From: Callorhinus ursinus
Taxonomy: Eukaryota; Chordata; Mammalia; Carnivora; Otariidae
Direction: 5' to 3'
Length of the DNA: 64,000 bases
Assembly (NCBI RefSeq): GCF_003265705.1
Contig: NW_020312788.1
Span: 1-64,000, forward strand
In this document: one piece after another, positions 23,110 through 34,965 of the stretch
Numbering within the stretch: position 1 is the stretch's first letter
Layout: the number at the start of each line of letters is the position of its first letter
The notes under the pieces: model-generated
The model's input: only the letters and a program-made list of their open reading frames with translations
Told to the model about the DNA's origin: nothing
Database searches by the model: none
Program-made: the position numbers and the translations under genes

Positions 23110-24660
23110 CTAACAGTATATGATAGTTACCATTACTACAAATTCTCACCAACACTTGCTAATGTCAGACTTTTTTATATTTGCTAAGTAAATATAAATA
23201 TAAATATAAAAAAGTAAATACCACTCTTGATGCGTATAAAACAGGAACTCATTGTAATCCTCTAGCAACTATGAGGGTGAGCGTATTTTCATACGTTTAT
23301 TTACCACCTAGATGTGTTCTTCTGTTCAAGGCTGTTGCTATTTGTTCATCTGTATAGTAGGTTGTTATCTTTTTCTTATCAATTCAAAGGAGTGCGTTTG
23401 GTTACTAAACCTGAGTGTCTCTTCCTCCAGTTTTTGGCTTCTGTTTTCACTCTCTTGATATCTTTTGAGGAGCAGCAGTTTTATTATTTTAGTGTGGTTG
23501 AATTTATGCTGCCAGTTTTGTGTCAAGAAATCCTTTGTTACCTCATAATTAGAAAGATAATATTCTGCCACAGAATTGTACAATTAAAATGGTAAAAATG
23601 GTAAAAAAAGATAATATTCTACGTATTCTTCTAAAATTTTAAAGTTTTGTCTTTAAGCCTTTTATCCATCTAGAATTGATTTTTGTGTATAGTGTGAGGT
23701 AGGAGTTCACTTAACTCTTTCCCTCTTATGACTCATCAACTCATACCAAAGGGTCTGTCCTCCTAATCTGCAGTGCCATAGATAAGTTTTCCATATATTC
23801 ATCTATCCATGGATCTTGATTCTTGACTCTGTTTTGGTCCATTGATCTATCTCTGAACCGATAACACGTCCCAAATTACTAAAGACCTTATAATAAATCG
23901 TAATGGCTGGTATTTAGGTTATTGCTTCTATTTGTCCATCTCCAGGATTGTTTCAGCCAGTCTTGGGTCTTTGTTCACTGATATTTTAGGTCCAGCTTAT
24001 CAACTTCCATGAATAGAATATCATTAAGTCTATAGGTCGTTTTAGGGAAATATTGTTGACATCTTTAATGTCTTTTACTGGTTTTTAAAAAAGATTTTAT
24101 TTATTTATTCGAGAGACAACATGAGGTGGGGAGGGAGAGGGAGAAGCAGACTCCCCACTGAGCAGGAAGCCCGATGGGGGGCTTGATCCCAGGACCCCAG
24201 GATCATGACTTGACCCGAAGGCAGAAGCTTAGCTTAACTGATTGAGCCACCCAGTCCTTTACTGAAGTTTTATGATTTTTTTCCATTAAGGACTTGCACA
24301 CCTTTTGTTAGATTCTAAGGCGCCTTATATTTTTTGTTGCCATTGTAATTAGCACCGTTCCTTTCTGTATAGGTGTTGCTGAATTGTAGATTTGCAATTA
24401 TGCTTTGTCTATTGACCTTAGATTGGCCTGAAAGTTTCTTTTCCCAATTCTTGCCTGGTTTTAGAATGAAGGTTATGCTAGCCTCAGATAATGAGTTGGA
24501 CACTATTCCCGCTTTTCCTATTCTGCAAGATTTCATGTATGATTGAAATTGTCTCTTGAATGTTTGGCTGTTCTTGCCATTAGAAATAACTGGGCCTAGT
24601 GTTTTCTTTGTTGGAAGATTTATAATTCAATTTCTTTAATGGTAATAGAGTTCTCTATCT
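23110..24660 (-). mobile_element. Old L1, antisense, split by a SINE
   Basis: Antisense L1 text: GCCTTTTATCCATCTAGAATTG, TTTTGTCCATTGATCTATC, GGCTGGTATTTAGGTTATTGC, and right of the SINE TTTTCCATTAAGGACTTGCAC, TTTTAGAATGAAGGTTATGC, TTCTTTGTTGGAAGATTTATAA. It corresponds to the 5'-UTR/ORF2 part in reverse. Diverged, no frame. Confidence 0.75.
24082..24253 (-). mobile_element. SINEC copy inside antisense L1
   Basis: AAAGATTTTATTTATTTATTC at left, GAGCCACCCA at right with the last bases of the head missing. Flanks TCTTTTACTG (24071-24080) and TCCTTTACTG (24255-24264). Confidence 0.9.
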
Positions 24661-24824
24661 GGTGTGCCACGGAAGCAAACTGACGTGTTCTGAATGGGTT
24701 TTAGAGATTTTAAGTCCTCAGCCCCGAAGAGGCCAAGGCAGGCAGGTGAGAAGCAGACGTGGGGCTGCTCTGGCCAAGTTGCCTCTGGTCATAAGCATCC
24801 TTGCCCCTTTACCCCACTGTGCCT

Positions 24825-25060
24825 TTGACATATATTACTAAACTTTCTGATTTCTCCATAAAGATCTTGCATATATTTTGTTGGATTTATTCCAAAGTGC
24901 CTCATAATTTGTCATCATTGCAATTGGCATCTTTCTTCTAATTGTGTTGTCTAAATATTTGTTGCCAAAGTATAGATTTGCAATTGTAGTTTATTGATCT
25001 TATTTATGGCCCACTTACTAAAGTCTCTTATTAATGCTAACAGTTTTTCTATATAATAGC
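24825..25060 (-). mobile_element. Old L1, antisense, second piece
   Basis: GATCTTGCATATATTTTGTTGG...GCCTCATAATTTGTCATCATTG...GTCTCTTATTAATGCTAACAG, again antisense L1. Sequence at 24660-24824 between the pieces is GC-richer and not L1-like. Confidence 0.65.
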
Positions 25061-25061
25061 T

Positions 25062-25092
<31 letters not shown>
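25062..25092. repeat. (TG)n microsatellite
   Basis: About 14 TG units next to the antisense L1 end. Confidence 0.96.
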
Positions 25093-25095
<3 letters not shown>

Positions 25096-25104
25096 CCGTG
25101 CTGT

Positions 25105-25250
25105 GAGGAAAGTTAGGAAGCATTGTCTTAGAGAAAGTCTAGCCTTAGTTTCTTCATCTATGAAATGGGATTGAAAAAGCATAAGCTTCATAAGATTATT
25201 ACGAAGATTAAACGATCTGGGTTAGGCAGCAGAACAGGAGCCAGATGCTG
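25105..25250 (+). mobile_element. MIR fragment
   Basis: CTAGCCTTAGTTTCTTCATCTATGAAATGGG, CATAAGATTATTACGAAGATTAAACG: the MIR 3' half. Confidence 0.75.
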
Positions 25251-26420
25251 TGTGTAATTACTGCTAGATGTTTTCATTAGTTTTTCATCTTTCCTCTTCC
25301 TTAAGACCTTGTGTTCCTCTCCTGCAGGCTCAACCTGATGCCCAGGCCATCAACAGTGGGTTTTGACCTTTCCTGGGTCTTCTGCCCATGTTTAGATCCC
25401 AAAGGATGCTTTGCATCCTTACTCCAGGAAAATGCAAAAACACATAATTTTGCGTATAATTTGAGGAAGGTCAAGATCCCCTTATCTATATGCATGGATC
25501 TTTCCCTGCCTCCAAAAGATTGTGGAACTAGGTTAAGAATCCTGCTGTAAAACAATCCTCCTAGTTCTCTAGAGGGGTTTAAGCTGTGCTAGTGGGATCC
25601 CCTAGGGATTTGGTATGAATTTTCTTTGCTCCTAGTCTGGCCATGACGTTCTATGTCAGTTCTGATAAATGGGATTCAGTCCTGCCTGTCTGACCTACAG
25701 CCTAACTTTGGTATCAGCGCTAGGTCTTACTTTCCTGTTCTTGAGCCTGCACCTTGGCAGGCTGTTCAGGACCCCCAACATCCCAGAGATGGGGGTTCTG
25801 CCCTTTTAATATTAGTCCCTCTAGGACAGGGTGTCTCAGCATTGGCACTACTGACACTTTGTGCTGGACAATTTTTTATTGTGTCTGTCTGTGTTCAGGG
25901 GCTGCTGTATGCATTATAGAAGGCTTGCCAGCATCCCTGGCCTCTATTCATAGATGCCATTAGCACCCCTCAATTATAACAACTACAAATGTCTCCAAAC
26001 ATTGCCACATATTCCCTGGAGAGACAAAATCACCTCTAGTTGGGAATCACTACTCTAGGGCCCAAAGTCCTGTCATTAAGCTTCTGCGTGATGCCTAGAG
26101 TCCTGCTCTCTGCTGACAGACCTCTCTAATACCAACTACCAGCCTAGTTCTCCAAATATAACTTGCTCCTGGGTTTCTCAGGGCCACGTTCTTCTTTCCA
26201 ATAAAGAGGCCACTGTAATTCTTGCAACATCTTTCTGGCGCCAACAGCTTGCCTGGACTACCAATTGTTCTGTTTCAAGATGCAATTTTCTCTGGCTGGC
26301 GTGAATGACCCTCCATCCCCCACAGTTGCTAGCTTTCCTGCAGGGATGGGGTGGAGCTGATTTCAGACTCTGGATCTGGTCGAGATCCAGTTCTTGTAAG
26401 AGGGGCTGTGTCGAGAGATA
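25251..26420. other. Intergenic, possible old LTR around a MER20
   Basis: Outside the MER20 the text (TCCCTAGGGATTTGG, CCAATAAAGAGGCCACTGT, CTTGCAACATC) looks LTR-like with a poly(A) signal near 26200, but I cannot name it. A perfect 8-bp hairpin (CTGGATCT/AGATCCAG) is at 26370-26390. Confidence 0.4.
25827..26052 (-). mobile_element. MER20 (hAT-Charlie MITE)
   Basis: CAGGGTGTCTCAGCATTGGCAC at left, TTGGGAATCACTA at right; internal CATCCCTGGCCTCTA. 8-bp duplications CTCTAGGA (25819-25826) and CTCTAGGG (26053-26060), as expected for hAT insertion. Confidence 0.9.
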
Positions 26421-28054
26421 GGACAGTGAGAATGTGTTTGTTTTCCTTGGGAAAGTAATCTTCCCAGTGGTTTTATGTGAGAGAGCCTGTCCTTTTCCTA
26501 CGTAAGTGCAGATAAAATTTTCTGAAGGCGATAAATTGCCCCACTCTGCTGTGCAACAAGTCAGCTGGGAATGAGCAGCAGAACCACAGAATGTACAGCC
26601 TTAATAGATGCCAACAGCACAAAAGTGGTGAGCTTAATAACAGAGCCTTAGAGAGAGTAAGAAAGATTGATTGAAAGCTTCGAGCAAAGAACAGAATGAG
26701 GAAAAGAACATTGTGTAATGGTTTTCACAGACAGAGTATCTACAAACCACATGAGAGAGAGAGTAGAGAAAGTACAGAACAAATTATACTTTGCAGTATC
26801 CTAAACCTGGCCTAGTTAATCGTAGTGGAGTAGGGGCTGCTGGGAGGGCCCAGCGCCTGAAAGGTACTCCAGGGGCTGACACAGATATTGACATTGGGAA
26901 GAAATCCACTCAAGTAGGTAAGAATGGCATGCAATGGCTCTAATCAGTTGGAAGATTATTTCTCTCCCATGTGAAAGTTTGGTGGCTTTCTTTTGTAAAG
27001 TAGTCAAGGGCCCAGGTTTTTTTTCTCTCTTGTTCCTCTATTATCGCTTGAATATTGCTCTCATCTTCATGACCAGGATGTTCCCTTCCCACACCCATAT
27101 TCCTGCTAGCAGAAAGAGGTAGAGAAGGAAGTCACACCCCTTCCTCTTAGAGGCATAAGCCAGAAGTTGCACACATTATTTTGGCTCACGGCCCATTGGC
27201 CAGAATTTAGCCATATGGCCACACCATATGGCCATGCCTAGCTGCAAGGGAGCTAGAGGTTCTGAAAGGCTGCATGCCCACATAAAAATCAGAGGTTCAA
27301 TTTTTCTACCACCACCAGCTCGAGCGCTTCTCATTCTCAGTCTTAACTCCAAATTCAATTTCCCAAAGCTCCAAGAAACCGTCTGGCAGATACATTGTTG
27401 GAAGCAAAAGATGGAAAGGAAAAGAGTAGGCAAAGATGGGTCATTTTTAACAAACAGGGGTTGAAAAACACTTAAATTCTGTTTACTCCTAAAAGAAAGG
27501 TGACTTTTAGTATAATGCCATCAGGCAGGCAAACTGACCTGATCCTGTGCTATCATTCTACAGGAAGACTTGTCAGCCAGTCGTGGTCGTGCGGTTCCAG
27601 ACAAGCCTACGGCCGTGTTGTAAACTCCTGGACAGGGAGGGGACACATCCATGTTGAACTAGCCCTGAAGGGCAGCCAGGGTGCTGAGGCAATCACCCCG
27701 AGCAATGCTCATCTTCCAAAGGGTGAAATTTAATTTATGGACGCCAGCATGTTCCTGGGACGGAAAGAATTAGAAACCTAGATGAGAAATGTGTCTTTGG
27801 CCACACTAGAAAAGATGCTTCACTGTACTGAGAGACTCTGGATTCTGTGGGGTGTGTCTCTTGGCTGGATGATCTCAGCAGTCTTAAATATCAAGGGGAC
27901 CAGAGGTCTGTGGTTGTAGGACAATACAGGATTATAAGGCTGTGAAGGCAGAAGTGGAAATTAGCTAACAACTATTTACATAAAAGATATTTTGACACGG
28001 TATATGTAAAATTTTTTTGATGTATGTAATTTTATAAGATTATCTTTTTATACT
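26421..28054. other. Intergenic, nothing gene-like
   Basis: Unique-looking sequence with short frames on both strands. 27560-27700 keeps several CpGs (GTCGTGGTCGTGCGG). No exon with both splice sites and no RNA gene recognised. Confidence 0.45.
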
Positions 28055-28066
28055 TTTAAATAAACT

Positions 28067-28273
28067 CTTAAAAAAGATTTTATTTATTTGAGAGACAGAG
28101 AGAAAGAGAAAATGAGGGGGGAGGGGCAGAGAGAGAAGCAGACTCCCCACTAAGCAGGGAGCCCCGTGCGGCGCTCAATCCCAGGACCCCGAATTCGTGA
28201 CCTAAATGACCCTGAGATCATGACCTGAACCGAGGGCAGAAGTTTAACTGACTGAGACACCCAGGCACCCCCA
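28067..28273 (-). mobile_element. SINEC copy
   Basis: AAAGATTTTATTTATTTGAG at left, CACCCAGGCACCC at right. Duplication TTTAAATAAACT at 28055-28066 and 28274-28285. Contains a partial repeat of the ATGACC / ATCATGACCTGA segment. Confidence 0.93.
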
Positions 28274-28550
28274 TTTAAATAAACTTTTCAAGAGTAGTTT
28301 TAGATTTACAGAAAAACTGAAAAGATAGTGCAGAGTTCCCGTATGTATCTTATACTTTTATTTTCAGAGATAAAGGAGTTTTTACAGCATAGCAAGAAGC
28401 ATAAACATCTGCATCTTTGTATCTTATATCTTTAAATGAAGACTTTTTTATTCTGAACATTTTAATGGGGAAATTAAGAACAAAATGAGTCAGTAGTAGA
28501 AAATTTTAAAAGGTACCATTTTCCATGTTCCACCACTCCCTGAATGTGAG

Positions 28551-28748
28551 GGTTTTTTTAAAGATTTTATTTATTATTTATTTGACAGAAAAACACAGTG
28601 AGAGAGGGATCACAAGCAGGGGGAGTGGGAGAGGAAGAAGCAGGCTTCCCGCTGAGCAGGGAGCCCGATGCAGGGCTCGATCCCAGGACCCTGGGATCAT
28701 GACCTGAGCCGAAGGCAGACGCTCAGTGACTGAGCCACCCAAGTGCCC
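28551..28748 (-). mobile_element. SINEC copy
   Basis: AAAGATTTTATTTATTATTT at left, GAGCCACCCAAGTGCCCC at right. Duplication CCTGAATGTGAG at 28539-28550 and 28749-28760. Confidence 0.95.
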
Positions 28749-28761
28749 CCTGAATGTGAGA

Positions 28762-28900
28762 TTTTTAGTAAATCAATTAACATCTTCGCACCTCAGTTCT
28801 GTCACTTATAAAACAGAGATAAAACTAACATTTCACAGAGTTGCTGTGGTGACAACATAATAAAGTACATACGAAATATCTGTATGTGGACCTATTGTAA
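28762..28900 (+). mobile_element. MIR fragment
   Basis: CATCTTCGCACCTCAGTTCTG, AAAACAGAGATAAAACTAAC, AGAGTTGCTGTGGTGACAAC: the MIR 3' half. Confidence 0.75.
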
Positions 28901-29389
28901 AGTCTGAAACACTGATCAAATCATGGGTCTAATAATTATTCTGCAGTATCTATGGTATTTTAACTGACTGAACACAGTATGTGAGCTGACATGCAGGGGT
29001 TAATTAATTTAATTAGCTTGTCATACTGTGGGCTTTTGACTCGGTAAGGAAGGGTTGCTAAACTGATGTTAAAAAAAAACCTAGAAACCATTAAATAATT
29101 AAATATCCACTTATAAAAACAAGTGGAATAATATTACTATGTGAATAAATATTATAAAAGTTTAAGTGATTTAATAATAATTTTCCCCCAATAAAACAAT
29201 TTAATATGACTGACAAAGGATGTGAAAAAGAAATAGTTCTTAAGAGTGTGTTGGATTTACTATGCCTACTTCCTAGGATAAGGAGCAGAAAAATTGCATG
29301 AGATTTGTGTCTGGAAGTGGATTTTATGAACCAAAGAGGGGATAAGGATTTTCCTAAATTGCTGAGGTACATGGGGATGCTTGTAATGG

Positions 29390-29596
29390 ATTTTTTTAAG
29401 ATTTATTTATTTATTTATTTGAGAGAGAGAGCGCACAAGGATGAGCGGGAGGGGTAGGGAGAGGGGGAGAGAATCCTAAGTAGACTCTGCCCTGAGCACA
29501 GAGCCTGACACAGGGCTAGATCTCATGATCCTGAGATCAGGACCTGAGCCAAAACCAAGAGTGGGATGCTTAACCAACTGTGCCACCCAGGCATCC
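29390..29596 (-). mobile_element. SINEC (older type)
   Basis: AAGATTTATTTATTTATTTATT at left and GTGCCACCCAGGCATCCC at right. Flanks TGTAATGGAT (29380-29389) and TGTAGTAGAT (29597-29606). Confidence 0.9.
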
Positions 29597-29604
29597 CTGT
29601 AGTA

Positions 29605-29710
29605 GATTATTAACAATGATAATTATCTCTGGGTGATGGCATTTAATTCTCTTTTCTACCTTCTAACGTGTCCAAATTTCCTACAAGGAACATGCATTGT
29701 TCTTTTGTTA
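29605..29710 (+). mobile_element. L1ME-type 3' end fragment
   Basis: TAATTATCTCTGGGTGATGGC, CAAATTTCCTACAAGGAACATGC: the end of an old L1ME-like 3' UTR. Confidence 0.6.
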
Positions 29711-30268
29711 ACAGAAGTTGTTTAAATGCCAATTGTCAATATTCAAAGTATATGGTGGGTTACCTTACCTTGTTAAAACAAAAACTGTGAAGTAGTTGTT
29801 TATTTATTTTTTCCTGGTAAAAAAAATGTGATATTTCCTGGAAAATCCCACCAATCACTAAGCGTGTTCTTCACAATTCAGATTTCCAAGAGGCCACCAG
29901 TGATAGTTGAAAAATTCCAATAATGAATGGAGGAAAGGGCAAGCTGCTTCATTCACCTTTGAGGATCCATGATATAGTATCAGTCTCAGATATAAATCCT
30001 TGATTTTTCTCTTTTATAGAATTACTAATATGGAAAGAAAAGCTGCCTATGGTCCTCTGGAAATCAGAGAGAATGCTAAAAATAAAGAGCAAAAATTTTT
30101 CTTCCAAAAGCAAGGTCCAAATGAAATGGCTTGAATAAACACACTATTGAAAATACATAGTCTTTTCAACTCTGCCCCTTTATTTGTGGATGTCATTGTG
30201 TTTTATACAGTTAGGAAACCCAAAGATGAGACATAGGTATACTCGGTCTAACGGGAATATAATCTTGG
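29711..30268. other. Intergenic, nothing recognised
   Basis: AT-rich unique-looking sequence. No gene or repeat identified. Confidence 0.45.
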
Positions 30269-30269
30269 T

Positions 30270-30425
30270 CCTTGCTGCTCAAGTGTGGTCCATTGACCAG
30301 CAGCATCAGCATCACCTGGGAGCCTGATGGAAAACCAGAAGCTCAGCCTCCACCCCAGATCAGCATTTTGACAAGTTCTGCCTTTGACAAGATTCATACA
30401 TACATTGAACTTTGAGCACTACTAA
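30270..30425 (-). mobile_element. MER5-type hAT-Charlie MITE
   Basis: CTCAAGTGTGGTCCATTGACC, AGCAGCATCAGCATCACCTGGG, then CCCAGATCAGCATTTTGACAAG. MER5A-like, antisense, altered at the right end. Confidence 0.85.
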
Positions 30426-30589
30426 TCTAGTGAATATTCAGCTCTCCTACCTGACAGTATTGGCTAACAGATTCAGCTGTTCTGGAGCTACTTCTGGAAT
30501 GTGGAGGTAGGTCATTGGCATCAGGACTTCTAAGAAGTTCATCTTCCTGTTTGTGATTCATCTAAAGCCTGCTCAAATTGGTCAGGAGT

Positions 30590-30900
30590 AAATATAAAAG
30601 GCGGAACCATTATTCAAAGGAATTATCAGAGCTTTGTGCAAAAACTGTATTACAGGAATTTATCGTAATATCTTTATAAGAATAGAATAACTGAAAACAA
30701 TCTAAAGTTAGATAACAAGAAAATAAAGAAATGATGACAGATCTAATAGCCGCAAAGTAGCCATTAAAAGCCATGTCCTGGAAGAAAGTTCAATGGTATG
30801 GGAAGATGTCCATATCATATTCCCAAGTAAACAAACTGGCTACAAAACGTGGCCTGATTCTATTTTCATTTTAGAAATATACACAAGAAAAAAGAAACTG
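30590..30900 (+). mobile_element. L1ME/HAL1-type 3' part
   Basis: GCAAAGTAGCCATTAAAAGCC, TGGTATGGGAAGATGTCCATATCATATT, GGCTACAAAACG...CTATTTTCATTTTAG, matching old L1ME-like 3' UTR order. Confidence 0.65.
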
Positions 30901-31177
30901 CAAGGGCATGCCCCGGTGTGTCCGGGGGCTACAGATGTACAGTGCTTTTTTTGTTGTTTTATTTTCATCATGTTTTTCACATTTTCTGCATCAAGCAATT
31001 TTTCTTTTGTACAAAGAGCAAAAGAAGAGTGTCATAACAAAGAAAAGCGATCCAGACATAGCCCTGTATTTCTGGCCAGAAATAGTAGACTTTCTTTTTC
31101 AACTAGAAACTCATTTCTACTCTGATTCAATTATAACCAATATTCAGTAATGGCACCAACTTACTTTTGCACTAGAA

Positions 31178-31300
31178 CAGTGGTTCTCAATCCTAGCTGT
31201 TTGTTATCATCACCCAGAGGGCTTAACCAACCAGCCAACCAACTAACCAAACCAAACAACACAAAAACTCCTGGGCACTGGGAATTTTGGGAAAAGCTTC
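31178..31300 (+). mobile_element. MER5-type MITE with expanded ACCA-rich run
   Basis: CAGTGGTTCTCAATCCTAGCTG and GAGGGCTTAA start a MER5A-like copy. Then comes (CCAACCAA)-type simple sequence at 31226-31256 and CTCCTGGGCACTGGG. Confidence 0.7.
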
Positions 31301-31809
31301 CCAGAAATGAAAACCACTACGCAGGATGGGTGGAAGGATATTCATTGTTCATTTCTGAAAACCATTACTACATTATGTTTTAGTTATAAAACCCTACAGT
31401 TATATATTTTGGGTTGTTTATTAAAATACATCTTTTAAATTCCTGTCACCATCATTTATACTGATTTCAACAATATTCAACAAGCATTTATTGAGCATCT
31501 AGATTATGTGTTCTGTGTGAGTCTCACAGACCCAGGAGGTCAGGAGGAGAGATATTATTAAATCCATTACACAGAAGAGATATCCCAGATCCCACAGTTC
31601 CTTAGGGAAAGGGCTCAAATCTGTGTTCCCAGATGCCAAAGCCAGTGTTCATTCCCTCACCACATTGTTTCTAGTGTTCTACATTTATGAACAGTTGAGA
31701 GAAGGCATTTTTCTAGTTCATGGTTCTTTTTCTTTATACATCCCAAGCATGCTTAGAATGTTTATATCTGAGGAATGTGAGAGAGTCTTCCTTATACTAA
31801 AAATCAGGT
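31301..31809. other. Intergenic, MIR/L2-like trace
   Basis: 31465-31640 (CAACAAGCATTTATTGAGCATC, CACAGAAGAGATATCCCAGATCCCACAG) resembles an L2/MIR-type relic. No gene. Confidence 0.5.
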
Positions 31810-31940
31810 GGGGCACCTGGGTGGCTCAGACAGTTAAGCATCTGACTCTTGATCTCAGCTCAAGTCTTATCTCAGTGTCTTGAGTTCATCCCCCTGTGGG
31901 GCTCCATGCTGGGTGTGGAGTCAACTTAAAAAAAAAAAAA
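31810..31940 (+). mobile_element. SINEC (older, short type)
   Basis: GGGGCACCTGGGTGGCTCAG, ATGCTGGGTGTGGAGTCAAC, A14 tail; lacks the CT-rich middle. Confidence 0.93.
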
Positions 31941-33234
31941 TAGTGTCAGCTCAGAAATTTCTGAGGACCACTATTATCTAATCATCCTTTTAGGGGTCTA
32001 GGTGCTCAAGGGTTCAGAGCTTCCGAATCTGGGCACTGTAAAACAGAGTTAGCAAACTAGAGACTTGATGGGACATTTCCCACCTGAGTCTGGAATTTGG
32101 CGAAAGTGCCCTACAAGAAGAGAACCCTGGTACCAGCCATATTTTACCTGCTATCATGATTCCGCCCTTTATAAAATGCAAATTGTTTGAAAGATTATCT
32201 GTTTCTTTGATTATTGTAGATATTGACGTCCCCTGTGCCTTCACAATACAAATGTCTTATTATTTAAAATTATTCACAGGCCTAGTGTATTTGGAAAATA
32301 GGCAGGTTTTAAAAATAATAAAGTATTTCACCTAGTGTACCGAAAAGACGAAGGAAAAAATGTGAGACTGCTTACAAAGTTTTTCTGAATCCCAGCTCTA
32401 AAAGAAACAACCAAATCTGACTTTGAAACCACAACCGCCCTTTTGGTCAGGAGGAAGTCAATGGCGGCCGCAGTTGCCCATGGAGCCCCTAGTTGGCTGC
32501 CGAGGAGTTGCTGCCACCTCGTGGATATTCCAGAGAGCGCAGCCAGGGAGGCGCTCCATCCATACTAAGGGAGCAAGGGCTTGGCAGCCCAGCTAGTCAG
32601 TCACACTTGGATAATGCTTCAGCTGAGCTCACTTACTGCCGCGGAGGACGAAGGCCCTGTGCCGCTTATTATGGGTTTGTGGTGTTTATTAATCCACGAC
32701 AGTATTGTTTTTGATAGACAACCTAAGATTAAGGCTAATAAAGGACTCTGGGATTGTGGACTCAATCATTTCGCTGGCTTGAGAACAAAGAAGAAAGTCA
32801 GTAAATAGTACCTGGATCGTCCAGTAATTACTCCATCTTATAAATTACTGTTTTCTCTAATCCAGCCCACAGTCTGTCATTCTAGAAAGTATGATATATT
32901 AATTTTAAGCTAAGCAATACCCACAGGGAGTAATCAGAGTCAGCACTATACAGGTGTTTTTCCAATGAAAAAGGTTACTATTGGAATTATTTATAAATGA
33001 CATCAGAACTCTGAATATTAACAGAGTGATTTTCATCTGCTTATTAAGTATCAGGAGATAAACACACGCACCAAATCATGTGGTTCTGGCTGACATTTGA
33101 AAGGTCACACATTATCCAAGAAAGAAGCTCCCGCCCTCAAGGTGCTATCAACCTTCCTTCTTGTCCTCCTTTTTTTCCTTTTAAACGTTATTTTAAATTT
33201 ATTATGAAATAGTTTAGTCCTACACAATGGTATT
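31941..33234. other. Intergenic, with a small CpG-rich island
   Basis: Mostly AT-rich. 32455-32665 is distinctly CpG-bearing (GGCGGCCGC, GCCGAGGAG, GAGAGCGCAGCC, GCCGCGGAGGACG), unlike its surroundings. A short frame starts at 32461 (MAAAVAHGAPSWLPRSCCHL..., 35 codons). No family recognised. Confidence 0.5.
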
Positions 33235-33250
33235 AAAAATATGATATTGA

Positions 33251-33517
33251 GGGGCGCCTGGGTGGCTCAGTCGTTAAGCAGCTGCCTTCGGCTCAGGTCA
33301 TGGTCCCAGGGTCCTGGGATCGAGCCCCGCATCGGACCCCGTATCGGTCCCCACATCCGGCTCCCGGCTCCGCAGGAAGTCTGCTTCTCCCTCTCCCACT
33401 CCCCTGCTTGTGTTCCCTTTCTCGCTGTGTCTCTCTCTGTCAAATAAATAAATAAAATCTTAAAACAAACAAACAAAAAGCAAGACCCATTAATATAAAA
33501 AATTAAATAAAAAAATT
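33251..33517 (+). mobile_element. SINEC copy with extra 3' sequence
   Basis: GGGGCGCCTGGGTGGCTCAG head. A-rich tail AAAACAAACAAACAAAAAG ends near 33480; then about 35 bases (CAAGACCCATTAATAT...) before the second target copy. Duplication AAAATATGATATTGA at 33236-33250 and 33518-33532. Internal near-triplication of an ATCGGACCCCGT-like unit at 33330-33365. Confidence 0.93.
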
Positions 33518-33689
33518 AAAATATGATATTGATCATGCTTGACCTCACCACTCAGCTTAAGAAACACAGTATTATCAATACAGCTGGAGCCCTCTGTGTA
33601 CCCCCACTGTGTTCCCTCCTTTTCCTTCACAGTTCCCACTTCCTAAATTTGGTGTTTATCATTCCCATTTGTTTCTTTATGTTTTTATT

Positions 33690-33732
33690 AATATATAGTA
33701 TATTAATATATAATATATTAATATAATACAAA
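33690..33732. repeat. AT-rich tandem (TATTAATATA-like)
   Basis: ATTAATATATAGTATATTAA and following units, a short AT-only tandem. Confidence 0.85.
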
Positions 33733-33831
33733 GTATCAGTTTTCATGTTTTTAAAACTTTATTTAAATATCATTTTTCCCTGTATCCTGAGTATTTTTTT
33801 CGTTCAATGTTGTGGTTGTGAGATTCACCCA

Positions 33832-34210
33832 TTCCACTAGTCTGCTGGAGCCGCCATAACAAATTAGCCCACACGCAGTGGCTTAAAACAACAGAAAAGT
33901 ATTCTCTCACAGTTCTGAGGGCTAGAAGGCTGAAATCAAGGTGCCCACAGGGCTGTGTTCCCCCTGGGGCCCTAAGGGAGAAACCCTTCTTTGCCTCTTC
34001 CACCTTCTGATAGCTCCATACATTCCTCAGTTTGTGGCTACATAATCCCAATCTCTACTTCCATCCTCACATGGTCTTCTGCTGTCTTCCTCTCTTATAA
34101 GAACACTTATCATTGGCTTTAGGACCCATCTGTGTAATCCAGGATGATTTCCACTCAAGATCCTTACTTACATCTGCAAAGACCCCAAACATTATGTGGG
34201 GGAGGCAGGT
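33832..34210 (-). mobile_element. MLT1-type MaLR LTR, minus
   Basis: ACTAGTCTGCTGGAGCCGCC, GTGGCTTAAAACAACAG, TCTCTCACAGTTCTGAGGGC, TAAGAACACTTATCATTGG, TCTGCAAAGACCCC: antisense MLT1 order. The right end is truncated or decayed. Confidence 0.85.
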
Positions 34211-34965
34211 TTCCAACCCATGCCCCTGACCATTGGATTCCGTGGCTTCTGAGCTCAGATAGCTGGGATTGCTGCTTATTTAAAAGATGAATATTTAATG
34301 TGGCATTGGTTTTCATGCTTAACCCATATAGGTAAAAAACTAACCAGTATTAAGAGTCTACAGTGTGAGGGAATGGTGCACTGGCCGGAGAGGCAGGAAA
34401 TCTGAGTTCTGGAGTATATCCTTGATTGCCCTCCAAACTCCAAGTAACAGGATGCTATTTTGTCCCCATTCCTCTTCCAAGCCACTTTACATGATTTAAC
34501 CAGCAGGGAGGTCAGTGAGAAGAAATAATCCAACCCATTCCCCAAGTTTGGGCTGGGAATTCGCCATGGGATTTTTTTAAACACTTTGTTTTTTTCATTA
34601 CTAAAGTAAATAATCTCACAGAAATTTGGAAAATTATTTTAAGCCCACTAATCTAATCTAATCTATTTCTCATCTGCACATTTTTACAGTTGTAATCATT
34701 TGAATCCAGTTTTATAATCTACAATATATCATTTTCCTTGTTGCTATATAATCTTCATAATTGGTTTTTTAAAAGACAAGTATTTTTATCTCTTACAATC
34801 GCAGAAAATTAAACTCAGAATACTGGCCTACCGAAGGCCCCAGAGTTAGGCAGTGATAAAGCTAGGGACCATAAAGCAACTGTAATTTATAATGCATAAA
34901 ATGTTGTAACTGTTACAAGCTTTTGTTTAGATATGTGGATATTTCTAGTAGAGATTTGCAAATCA
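34211..34965. other. Intergenic, nothing gene-like
   Basis: No gene. 34605-34790 (TAAATAATCTCACAGAAATTTGG...) could be an L1ME relic. 34800-34860 has a MIR-like piece. Confidence 0.4.

Noticed and set aside
22268..23187. Overlapping forward frames of 193-194 codons as a gene
   Set aside because: They lie in an antisense MaLR LTR and its 28-bp tandem repeat; being open in three frames is a composition effect.
26370..26390. Hairpin as a miRNA or terminator
   Set aside because: The stem is only 8 bp with no longer pairing around it.
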